A program made the translations under genes and the position numbers. Under the pieces are notes generated by a model that saw only the letters and a program-made list of their open reading frames with translations, did no database searches and was not told the origin of the DNA. A DNA stretch of 5,436 bases from NCBI GenBank assembly GCA_003022985.1, contig PXTV01000027.1:1-5436 (forward strand). The letters run 5' to 3'. Of the stretch, positions 1 to 5,377 are shown one piece after another. Source of the stretch: Bacteroidetes bacterium SW_11_45_7 (GTDB lineage: Bacteria > Bacteroidota > Bacteroidia > Chitinophagales > SW-11-45-7). Every line of letters begins with the position of its first letter. The first letter of the stretch is position 1.

Positions 1-891
1 TTCAGCAGGGAACATATCGCCCTGGTAAAAGGTCATGCCAAGGGCTGCCACGTGCGGCCCCAGTTTCTGCACAGGTGGCGTAAATTCGGAACAGTCTCTC
101 TTATCACCGAACTTCGGATCGGGAATATCACATCCGTGACAGAACGGAAAGCCGAAGTGCATGCCTTTTTCAGGGGCTTTATTGAGTTCATCGGGCGGCT
201 TGTTGTCACCCATCCAGTCGCGCCCGTTGTCAGTAAACCAAAGCTCCTCGTTTTGAGGATGCCAGTCGAATCCTACTGTATTGCGAATGCCTTCGGCATA
301 AATCTCCGAGTTGGAACCGTCCGGCTCCATCCGCAACAGCGATGAAAAGCGTTCATCCTCTTTCAGGCAAACGTTGCAGGGGGCGCCAACCGGTACGTAA
401 AGCTTATCGTCCGGGCCAAAAGCAATATATTTCCAGCCGTGGTGCGATTCATCGGGCAAATTGTCATTGATCACAACAGGCTCGGGAGGATCGGTTAGCT
501 GTTGCTCGATATCTTCGTACTTGATCACCCTGTGGATCTCTGCCACATAAAGGTCACCGTTCCTGAAAGCAACTCCATTGGGGCTTCTCAGGTTTTCATC
601 GATGATGTGAACCTTTTCGGTTTGGTGATCATCATCCCGGTCTACCAACGCATACACATTCCCCGCATCCCTGGACCCGACAAAAATGGTGCCTTCAGCG
701 CCCCGTTCCAGCGAGCGCGCGCCTTTGACATCTTTGGCATAATAGGAAATGTCGAATCCCTCAGGAAGCTGGACCTCGTTGAGCAACGATCGATCGGCCT
801 CCCTGGATACGGAACAGGAGTAGAGGCATGTTAAACATATAATCAGCAAGGAATAGAAGCGCGGTGCTTGTTGCATAAGGAAATCAGTCAT
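1..891 (-). CDS. PQQ-dependent sugar dehydrogenase / sorbosone dehydrogenase family lipoprotein, 3' end missing
   Basis: The reading frame runs open for 297 codons from an ATG at 891 to the window edge, so the C-terminal part (probably about 100 residues) is missing. Residues 12-26 form a hydrophobic signal ending in a lipobox, L23-Y-S-C26, so the mature protein should be lipid-anchored outside the inner membrane. The rest reads as a six-bladed beta-propeller of the COG2133 type: SPNGVAF (103-109), DLYVAE (113-118), HHGWKYIAFGPDDKLYVPVG (150-169), a CNVC pair (172-175), GIRNTVGFDWHP (201-212), ELWFTDNGRDW (216-226) and HFGFPFCHGC (245-254). Relatives oxidise sugars or other alcohols using PQQ. 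By analogy with soluble glucose dehydrogenase, H150 or H151 would be the catalytic base; this is inference, and the substrate is unknown. An in-frame ATG at 876 (residue 6) is an equally plausible start and gives a more typical short lipoprotein signal. The gene lies 18 bp after the ubiX stop on the same strand, so co-transcription is likely. Confidence 0.88.
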   Translation of the reverse strand, partial: MTDFLMQQAPRFYSLLIICLTCLYSCSVSREADRSLLNEVQLPEGFDISYYAKDVKGARSLERGAEGTIFVGSRDAGNVYALVDRDDDHQTEKVHIIDENLRSPNGVAFRNGDLYVAEIHRVIKYEDIEQQLTDPPEPVVINDNLPDESHHGWKYIAFGPDDKLYVPVGAPCNVCLKEDERFSSLLRMEPDGSNSEIYAEGIRNTVGFDWHPQNEELWFTDNGRDWMGDNKPPDELNKAPEKGMHFGFPFCHGCDIPDPKFGDKRDCSEFTPPVQKLGPHVAALGMTFYQGDMFPAE

Positions 892-909
892 TTTGCTAAA
901 CCATTTGAA

Positions 910-1476
910 TTATTCTGTGTAGCCCCACCTGTATGTTTGTTGGTCGAAGCCTGCAAGATCGATCACACGATCGATCACAGTGTGAGCTAAATCTTCAAAA
1001 GTAGCAGGTTTGCTGTAAAACGAAGGCGATGCCGGGCAAACGATACCACCGGCTTCAGTGACTGCCTGCATGTTTTTGATATGGAGGAGATTGTACGGTG
1101 TATCGCGCAGGACCAGGGTCAGATTTCTGCGCTCCTTAAGGATCACATCGGCTGCCCTGGTGATGAGATCATCGGAGAGGCCGTTGGCAATCCGGCCAAG
1201 CGTGCCCATGGAACAGGGGCAAATGATCATATCTGTGTAACCGGCTGAGCCGGAAGCAAAGGGCGCTGTAAAGTCCTGCTTGCCGTAAATGGGTACATCG
1301 TATTGCTTGTAGCTTTCATCGCCCAGTTCATAAAACCAAACGTCCTGCGCATTGCCCGACATCACAACAGCGAGCTCTTGATATTGGTCCTGATAAGCTG
1401 TCAGTTTATCGAGAAGTACTTTAGCATAAATGGAACCGCTTGCTCCTGTAATCGCTATGATCAGTTTTTTTGTCAT
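910..1476 (-). CDS. ubiX: Flavin prenyltransferase UbiX
   Basis: UbiX transfers a dimethylallyl group from dimethylallyl monophosphate to reduced FMN, making the prenyl-FMN cofactor used by UbiD-family decarboxylases in quinone synthesis and aromatic-acid metabolism. It is a cytosolic, usually dodecameric flavoprotein. At 188 residues it is full length. The N-terminal FMN-binding loop TGASGS (10-15) carries the conserved S13. CPCSMGTLGRIANG (86-99) is the family signature, followed by RAADVILKERR (107-117), LRDTPYN (123-129) and PSFYSKP (151-157). Residues matching the catalytic set known from Pseudomonas UbiX are all present: E50, R107, K114, R124, Y154 and R170. The enzyme should therefore be active. 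No ubiD gene is in the window; the downstream neighbour is the lipoprotein dehydrogenase. No Shine-Dalgarno sequence precedes the ATG. A possible -7 element on the minus strand (TATATTTT, 1553-1546) has a TTTG 26 bp further upstream, longer than usual spacing, so the promoter is uncertain. Confidence 0.96.
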   Translation of the reverse strand: MTKKLIIAITGASGSIYAKVLLDKLTAYQDQYQELAVVMSGNAQDVWFYELGDESYKQYDVPIYGKQDFTAPFASGSAGYTDMIICPCSMGTLGRIANGLSDDLITRAADVILKERRNLTLVLRDTPYNLLHIKNMQAVTEAGGIVCPASPSFYSKPATFEDLAHTVIDRVIDLAGFDQQTYRWGYTE

Positions 1477-1503
1477 TTGCTTGTTGTGAATTGCTGGAAA
1501 ATT

Positions 1504-1518
1504 TTCCCGGAACGGGAA
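1504..1518. promoter_or_regulatory. Perfect inverted repeat in the ubiX / thioredoxin-like divergent region
   Basis: TTCCCG-GAA-CGGGAA is a perfect 6-bp inverted repeat with a 3-bp spacer. It lies 28 bp upstream of the ubiX ATG and 75 bp upstream of the divergent thioredoxin-like ATG. It could be an operator half-site pair or a small hairpin in the ubiX leader. A second CCCG-rich stretch follows at 1527-1537. No regulator is identified. Confidence 0.35.
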
Positions 1519-1592
1519 TGAAATTACCCGATCCCGGAGTTATTGAAAATATACGAACTTTGAACAATGGTCCAGATTACAAATGCTCGCCT

Positions 1593-2237
1593 ATGAATCA
1601 CTTTGTCCTTACAACCATTTTACCCCTCATTTTGTTGAATGCTGCGTTTGCTTTCAATGATAATAATGAGGAGAAAAATAATAAGAATAAAGATACTTCC
1701 GATGCATCTATTGAATGGCTAACATTTGAAGAAGCTGTTCGGAAATCGAACCAGCACAAAATGGCCAACCGCAAGAAGGTATTTATCGACATCTACACCG
1801 ATTGGTGCGGCTGGTGCAAGAAAATGGACCGGAACACATTTCAGGATTCAGCTGTCATTGAATACATGGAAAAGTACTATTACCCGGTCAAGTTGGATGC
1901 TGAAATGAAGCGAAACATCGTGCTCAACGGAGACACGCTGAAATACATAAGCCGCGGTAAAAGAGGAACACACGAACTTGCTCTCAAATTGATGAACGGC
2001 AATCCCAGCTATCCCACCACTGTTTTTCTTGACGAACGGTTCAACATGCTCACGCCTGTGCCGGGCTACCAATCGGCAGCCAATATGAAACCCATTCTAA
2101 GGTTTTTTGGCAAAGACCTCCACAAGACCGATCAAGACATTAATGAGTATATTAAAAAGCACAGAGGCAAGAATCAAAACGACAAGGATAAGGGCAAAAC
2201 GGACAAGAAAAAGAACAAAAAGAAGAAGGAAAACTAA
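1593..2237 (+). CDS. Exported thioredoxin-fold protein (CGWC) with lysine-rich tail
   Basis: The 214-residue protein begins with a signal peptide (hydrophobic 4-19, cleavage likely after A-F-A20), so it should work in the periplasm or beyond. An Asn/Lys/Asp-rich linker (21-38) leads into a thioredoxin-like domain: WLTFEEAV (42-49), VFIDIYTDWCGWCKKMD (63-79) with the redox pair C72 and C75, VIEYMEKYYYPVKLDAE (88-104), and YPTTVFLDE (140-148) with the expected cis-proline P141. This pattern fits the Thioredoxin_7 / DUF255-like group in Bacteroidota, whose members probably reduce or repair exported proteins; the partner is unknown. Residues 189-214 are low-complexity and mostly Lys, with Asn, Asp and Gly. 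The ATG at 1593 is chosen because the signal peptide starts exactly there. In-frame ATGs at 1470 and 1518 would bury it, and the first overlaps ubiX. The gene stands alone, divergent from ubiX. Confidence 0.88.
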   Translation: MNHFVLTTILPLILLNAAFAFNDNNEEKNNKNKDTSDASIEWLTFEEAVRKSNQHKMANRKKVFIDIYTDWCGWCKKMDRNTFQDSAVIEYMEKYYYPVKLDAEMKRNIVLNGDTLKYISRGKRGTHELALKLMNGNPSYPTTVFLDERFNMLTPVPGYQSAANMKPILRFFGKDLHKTDQDINEYIKKHRGKNQNDKDKGKTDKKKNKKKKEN

Positions 2238-2263
2238 TCCCAACTCGGGGAAAACGATAATTT

Positions 2264-2312
2264 ATGCGGTTAGTCTTGTTATCGTTGGCGCAAGCGCCCT
2301 CGCTTGTGCCAA
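2264..2312. repeat. REP-like element, condensed relative of the 5302-5357 pair
   Basis: A 12-bp hairpin is formed by TTGGCGCAAGCG (2285-2296) and CGCTTGTGCCAA (2301-2312) with a CCCT loop and one mismatch that would be a G-U pair in RNA. Just before it lie ATGCGGTTA (2264-2272) and TTGTTATC-GTTGGC (2276-2289), which match ATGCGGCTA (5302-5310) and TTGTTATCC-GTTGGC (5331-5345) in the same order and orientation. No T-tract follows, so an intrinsic terminator for the preceding gene is unlikely, although the hairpin sits only 48 bp after its stop. Confidence 0.55.
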
Positions 2313-2554
2313 ATCAACCAGCTTGCTTGTTTGTACTATTCATATCGTTGTAATTCGTTTCATTGCGCCAGCCGGCAGAGATGGCGCTCTTGGCAAGAGA
2401 GCCCCCGGCCACTGCCGGATTGCTCGTAATCGCCAGCTCGTGTAAAACTTCAAGGTTTGCTCGTGGTCTGACGACTAAGCCCGGCTTGGCGCATGGCAGG
2501 CCACTTTTGTTGCAATTCTCTGGCCTGAACTCAGAAAGAAGGGGCTGAAGCCTA

Positions 2555-2607
2555 AGCGGCCGGACGACCTGCTTGCACACCTGCCACCGCTGAGTCGTCC
2601 GACCGCT
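2555..2607. repeat. Imperfect 14-bp inverted repeat
   Basis: AGCGGCCGGACGAC (2555-2568) and GTCGTCCGACCGCT (2594-2607) are reverse complements with one mismatch, separated by 25 bp. A third related copy, GGTCTGACGAC (2465-2475), matches the left arm at 9 of 11 positions and could pair alternatively with the right arm. Confidence 0.6.
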
Positions 2608-2678
2608 ATTCTTGCTCTACGGGGATGGTACTCAGAGCAGGAAAGCACCCCCAAGCCCAAAGGGCTTGAACTCGAATA

Positions 2679-2700
2679 GCTCCCGGTTGCTACCGGGAGC
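2679..2700. repeat. Perfect 9-bp hairpin
   Basis: GCTCCCGGT and ACCGGGAGC pair perfectly around a TGCT loop. A smaller hairpin, CAAGCCC-AAA-GGGCTTG (2652-2668), lies 10 bp upstream. Neither is followed by a run of T, so a classical intrinsic terminator is not supported on the plus strand. They are the last structured elements before the AT-rich promoter region. Confidence 0.6.
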
Positions 2701-2729
2701 ATTGAGCTCCCCAAAGCTATCAATTCATA

Positions 2730-2764
2730 TTTGATCTATATCTAAGCTCGATTGATTACCTTTG
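2730..2764 (+). promoter_or_regulatory. Bacteroidota-type promoter of the gamma-carbonic anhydrase gene
   Basis: TACCTTTG at 2757-2764 is an exact match to the Bacteroidota -7 consensus TAnnTTTG. TTTG at 2730-2733 provides the -33 element with a 23-bp spacer, at the long end of the accepted range. Transcription would start around 2769-2772, leaving a leader of roughly 11-14 bases before the ATG at 2783. The arrangement also argues against the TTG at 2762 as a start codon, since it lies inside the -7 box. Confidence 0.65.
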
Positions 2765-2782
2765 ACGGCTTTATCAGAATGC

Positions 2783-3310
2783 ATGACAATGGCTGACTAC
2801 CTTCAACAGATGCGCGACAAGGTCAAGGTGGGTGAGAATGTCTTCATCGCCCCAAACGCAACACTTGTGGGTGATATCTCACTGGCTGACAACGTATCGG
2901 TTTGGTTTGGTGCTGTCTTAAGAGCGGATTTTGACAAAATTGTGGTGGATGAAAATACTAACATCCAGGATAATGCGATTTTTCACGTTGAGCACGATGT
3001 GCCCGTACATGTAGGCAAGGGCAATATCATCGGTCATGGCGCCATTGTGCATGGCTGTGATGTGGGGGACCACAACTTGATAGGTATGCGGGCTACGGTT
3101 ATGAACAATGCCAGGATTGGCAATTATTGCGTTATTGGCGCCCATGCACTTGTTACGGAAAACATGGAGGTACCGGATTTTTCAATGGTCCTGGGCACGC
3201 CCGGCCGGGTTGTGAAAACCCTCCCGGGGGAAGTGATTGAGCGGCTCAAGTGGGGTGCTGATGTTTATAAACAAGAAGCTCATAAGTATCTCAATAACCA
3301 TCAGGGATAG
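2783..3310 (+). CDS. Gamma-carbonic anhydrase-like hexapeptide-repeat protein
   Basis: The 175-residue protein is a left-handed beta-helix of the gamma-carbonic anhydrase / YrdA / PaaY group: imperfect hexapeptide repeats from about residue 14 to 140 followed by a C-terminal helix (148-171). Cytosolic trimers of this family bind metal between subunits using three histidines. Here these are H68, H85 and H90 in FHVEH and IGHGAIVHGC. R47, D49 and Q62 match Arg59, Asp61 and Gln75 of archaeal Cam. The spacing between the first two metal histidines is 17 residues, against 36 in Cam, so the acidic loop with the proton-shuttle glutamate is absent, as in the CamH/YrdA type. Carbonic anhydrase activity is therefore possible but not assured. 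Two ATGs six bases apart (2783 and 2789) are both possible starts; 2783 is used because a promoter lies at a fitting distance. It is 85 bp upstream of the glycosyltransferase, with no clear terminator between, so read-through is possible. Confidence 0.9.
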   Translation: MTMADYLQQMRDKVKVGENVFIAPNATLVGDISLADNVSVWFGAVLRADFDKIVVDENTNIQDNAIFHVEHDVPVHVGKGNIIGHGAIVHGCDVGDHNLIGMRATVMNNARIGNYCVIGAHALVTENMEVPDFSMVLGTPGRVVKTLPGEVIERLKWGADVYKQEAHKYLNNHQG

Positions 3311-3344
3311 GGAATTCAAGTAACGTACTGTTCTTTGTATCGTA

Positions 3345-3354
3345 TTACCGGTAA
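3345..3354. promoter_or_regulatory. Perfect 10-bp palindrome upstream of the glycosyltransferase
   Basis: TTACCGGTAA is fully palindromic and lies 41 bp before the ATG at 3396, in the 85-bp gap after the carbonic anhydrase-like gene. It may be a protein-binding site. I see no perfect TAnnTTTG promoter in this gap; the closest is a CTTTG at 3332-3336 without the TA. Confidence 0.25.
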
Positions 3355-3395
3355 AGAATCAGCATTTCGTCTCTTCCAGTAATAGCTGATCAAGC

Positions 3396-4385
3396 ATGGC
3401 CAGGAAAAAAGCACTGATTATACGATTCAGCTCTATCGGTGATATTGTGCTCACAACACCGGTCATTCGGTGCCTGAAGGAGCAACGGCCCGATTTCGAG
3501 CTCCATTACCTTACCAAGCGAGGCTATCGAAAGATGATCGAACCCAACCCCCACATCAGCCGCAGGCATTACCTCAAAAAAGAACTCAGTCAAACCCTTT
3601 CAGCACTGCGGCAGGAAGATTACGATGTAATTATCGATCTTCATAACAATCTGCGCACATTCATGATCAAGTCTGCTTTGCGCAAGCCGAGCTATACCTT
3701 TCGGAAGCTGAATTACGAAAAATGGATGCTGGTCAACTTTAATGTAAATAAGCTGGATGATACCCATGTGGTAGATCGGTATATGGAAACTCTTGCCCCT
3801 TTTGATATTGTCAATGACGGCCGGGGACTGGATTATTTTATTCCTGAAGAGGATGAGGTTGATCCCAGCGAACTGCCCGCAAGTCACCGCGATGGTTTTG
3901 TAGCTATTGTTATCGGGGCCAAATACGCAACCAAGTGCTTACCGACCAAGAAAATTATCGATATCTGCAAAAAAGTGGATCAACCTGTTCTATTACTGGG
4001 TAATAAAGCAGACAAGACACGGGCCTATAAGATTCGAAATGCTGTTGGTGATAAGGTGGTAAACGGTTGTGGCGTTTACAACATCAATCAATCCGCATCG
4101 CTGGTCAGGCAATCGAATAAAGTAATTGCTAATGATACCGGTTTAATGCATATTGCATGTGCTTTTCAAAAAGAAGTGATTATGGTATGGGGCAATACCG
4201 TTCCCGAATTTGGTATGTATCCTTATTTAGGTGAAAACGGCTCCGGTATTTGGCACTCGATGGAAGTACCGGATCTTTCCTGCAGGCCTTGTTCAAAATT
4301 GGGCAAGAAGAGATGCCCGAAAGGCCATTTCAATTGTATGGAATTGCAGGACGTGGACAGGATTGCAGAATTGGCCGGTAGCTAA
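3396..4385 (+). CDS. Glycosyltransferase family 9 (heptosyltransferase-like)
   Basis: At 329 residues this is a full-length GT9 enzyme with the GT-B fold, related to the ADP-heptose:LPS heptosyltransferases WaaC and WaaF. The N-terminal Rossmann domain opens with LIIRFSSIGDIVLTTPVIR (7-25), where D16 occupies the position of the proposed catalytic base, followed by DVIIDLHNNLRT (77-88). The C-terminal nucleotide-binding domain shows VIANDTGLMHIACA (243-256), the family hallmark, and VWGNTVPEFGMYPY (264-277). Near the end are four cysteines, C296-x2-C299-x7-C307-x6-C314, which could bind a metal. It acts at the cytosolic face of the inner membrane on a lipid-linked acceptor. In Bacteroidota the donor need not be ADP-heptose, so no gene symbol is given. 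No other glycan genes are in view. It ends 7 bp from the convergent DUF4294 gene. A weak 5-bp hairpin (GGTAG/CTACC, 4377-4391) covers the stop but is not a convincing terminator. Confidence 0.93.
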   Translation: MARKKALIIRFSSIGDIVLTTPVIRCLKEQRPDFELHYLTKRGYRKMIEPNPHISRRHYLKKELSQTLSALRQEDYDVIIDLHNNLRTFMIKSALRKPSYTFRKLNYEKWMLVNFNVNKLDDTHVVDRYMETLAPFDIVNDGRGLDYFIPEEDEVDPSELPASHRDGFVAIVIGAKYATKCLPTKKIIDICKKVDQPVLLLGNKADKTRAYKIRNAVGDKVVNGCGVYNINQSASLVRQSNKVIANDTGLMHIACAFQKEVIMVWGNTVPEFGMYPYLGENGSGIWHSMEVPDLSCRPCSKLGKKRCPKGHFNCMELQDVDRIAELAGS

Positions 4386-4392
4386 CCTACCA

Positions 4393-5019
4393 TTATTCCG
4401 CCACAAGGGTATCGATACTCGGTTTATTACCAGATTTATAAAACTCGATTTCACTTTCCTGGAGCGATTGCACAATGTACTCGATGTCTTTGTGTTTGCC
4501 GTTGGGCTCGTACTCTTCTTTGAGGTCATAACCGTATAAGCGTCCAAAATTCTGCCAAAAGAAAGCCGAAAAGGGGTTTTTGAGCTGTTTGATCAACTTG
4601 TAGCAGTTATTGCCCGTTTCGCGGTTAATGATCTTGACCAGGATTTGCCCTTCTGTTCTTGATAAGTTTTTCAATTCCTTCTTAAAGCGGTCTTTCAAGC
4701 TATCCTCTTTTTGGCGGACGTAGCGTTTCCGCTTCAGCCAACGATTCATGCCATCAAGGTCATTCTGAATTTTGTAATAGAGTTCCCTGGCGATCATGGC
4801 ATAAGGATAAACCTCGATGACATTGTCCCTAAGCTTGTCGAATTCAGCTTGTTTTCTTGGATCATCAAAGGTTTTGGAATGGATGTTGACGGTTTTAAGG
4901 TAAACCTGGGGCAAGGTATCACGTCCTTCTTCCCCCACCTCGAATACCTTTTTATCATCCTGAGCAAGTACCAGTTGCCAACCGGCTATAAAAAGAATTG
5001 TGAGGAAGTAAATACGCAT
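4393..5019 (-). CDS. DUF4294 family exported protein
   Basis: This 208-residue protein matches DUF4294, a family of unknown function found in Bacteroidota. A signal peptide (hydrophobic 4-19, cleavage likely after L-V-L-A19, mature N-terminus Q20) places it in the periplasm. The conserved core includes YPYAMIARELYYKI (71-84), a charged, probably helical middle (90-120), RTEGQILVKIINRETGNNCY (121-140) and FSAFFWQNFGRLYGYDLKEE (150-169), which carry the aromatic and glycine residues typical of the family. The single cysteine of the mature protein is C139, so no disulfide is expected. Length fits the family. The gene faces the GT9 gene tail to tail and has its own upstream region at 5020-5135, where no full promoter consensus is visible; TGATTTTG on the minus strand (5061-5054) is one base from TAnnTTTG, but lacks a properly spaced -33 box. 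No biochemical role can be assigned. Confidence 0.93.
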   Translation of the reverse strand: MRIYFLTILFIAGWQLVLAQDDKKVFEVGEEGRDTLPQVYLKTVNIHSKTFDDPRKQAEFDKLRDNVIEVYPYAMIARELYYKIQNDLDGMNRWLKRKRYVRQKEDSLKDRFKKELKNLSRTEGQILVKIINRETGNNCYKLIKQLKNPFSAFFWQNFGRLYGYDLKEEYEPNGKHKDIEYIVQSLQESEIEFYKSGNKPSIDTLVAE

Positions 5020-5135
5020 GATACGTTTTTTTTAGTGTTTGTAAGATGTAAAACAAAATCAATGCCAAAAATGATTCCTGTTTGCTTTCTTAGTAACAAT
5101 TGAGTCAGGAAGGTTACCTGCCAATGCCTGGCGAG

Positions 5136-5303
5136 TTAGCCTGGCCACTCACGATGCTTGACATCGGGAGGCACAAAGACTTTTTCAAAGAACTGGTCAT
5201 ATTCAAAATGAATGAACAAAGCAAAGAATTGTTGATAAGCATCCTCTATTTCACCCGATAAAATAACACGGCTACGGGTTCCAATGGTTATGGGTACTAA
5301 AAT
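5136..5303 (-). pseudogene. Start-less coding-like remnant, C-terminal fragment of an unknown protein
   Basis: On the minus strand 55 codons read cleanly from 5303 to a TAA at 5138-5136, giving a protein-like sequence: TIGTRSRVILSGEIED (6-21), YQQFFALFIHFEYDQFFEKV (23-42) and VPPDVKHREWPG (44-55). No ATG or GTG is present in frame, and the frame is closed by a TAA at 5336-5334. The first coding-like codon directly abuts the REP-like stem at 5304-5317. My reading is that an ancestral gene lost its 5' part when REP-like sequence was inserted or recombined there. The family is not recognised. The alternative is a chance open frame, which at this length is not negligible. Confidence 0.35.
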
Positions 5304-5357
5304 GCGGCTAAAGCCGCTATCATGAATTGATTGTTATCCGTTGGCTGAAGCCAACGG
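5302..5357. repeat. Pair of REP-like palindromes
   Basis: Two compact hairpins lie 20 bp apart: GCGGCT-AA-AGCCGC (5304-5317) and a 9-bp stem CCGTTGGCT/AGCCAACGG with a GA loop (5338-5357). Short stems with the core GGCTnnAGCC followed by a spaced second stem are common in Bacteroidota intergenic regions and resemble the REP pairs mobilised by REP-associated tyrosine transposases. The transposase itself is not in the window. Neither hairpin has a T-tract. Confidence 0.75.
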
Positions 5358-5377
5358 CAATGATTTTTGAATAACTT

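Larger units (their letters stand above)
2238..2782. other. 545-bp intergenic region, GC-rich and hairpin-dense, no convincing gene
   Basis: This gap contains no reading frame that I believe is a gene. From 2361 to 2700 about 59% of bases are G or C, higher than the AT-rich flanks. It contains, in order, a REP-like hairpin (2285-2312), an inverted repeat CCGGCAG/CTGCCGG (2372-2378 and 2412-2418), CAGGCCA/TGGCCTG (2497-2503 and 2521-2527), a long imperfect inverted repeat (2555-2607), a short hairpin (2652-2668) and a perfect 9-bp hairpin (2679-2700). The last part, 2701-2782, turns AT-rich and holds the promoter of the carbonic anhydrase-like gene. The middle resembles a decayed mobile repeat or structured RNA, but I cannot name a family. 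Confidence 0.6.

Noticed and set aside
52..834. Plus-strand open frames at 52-345 and 502-834
   Set aside because: They are antisense to the sorbosone dehydrogenase-type gene, whose minus-strand translation shows clear family motifs throughout.
1470..1592. N-terminal extension of the thioredoxin-like gene to an ATG at 1470
   Set aside because: The extension would overlap the ubiX start, put a signal peptide 41 residues inside the protein and cover the divergent promoter region.
2285..2312. Intrinsic terminator of the thioredoxin-like gene
   Set aside because: The stem is strong but is followed by AAATCAACC and not by a T-run, and it shares its lead-in with the REP-like pair at the right end.
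2314..2580. Minus-strand open frame of 88 codons in the hairpin-rich block as a gene
   Set aside because: Its codons run through several inverted repeats, there is no signal, motif or promoter, and an overlapping minus frame (2475-2723) is also open, as expected for GC-rich sequence with few stops. Better explained as repeat sequence.
2465..2700. Retron msr/msd or CRISPR-type array
   Set aside because: There is no reverse transcriptase or cas gene in the window and no regularly spaced direct repeat; the inverted repeats alone do not support either.
2475..2723. Minus-strand open frame of 82 codons
   Set aside because: It is low-complexity Ser/Gly/Arg sequence that spans the 2555-2607 inverted repeat and two more hairpins; no recognisable domain.
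2762..2782. TTG at 2762 as start of the carbonic anhydrase-like gene
   Set aside because: The TTG is part of a perfect -7 promoter element, and two ATGs follow within 30 bases at the position expected for the family.
4377..4391. Bidirectional terminator between the GT9 and DUF4294 genes
   Set aside because: Only a 5-bp stem with no flanking T or A tract; too weak to call.
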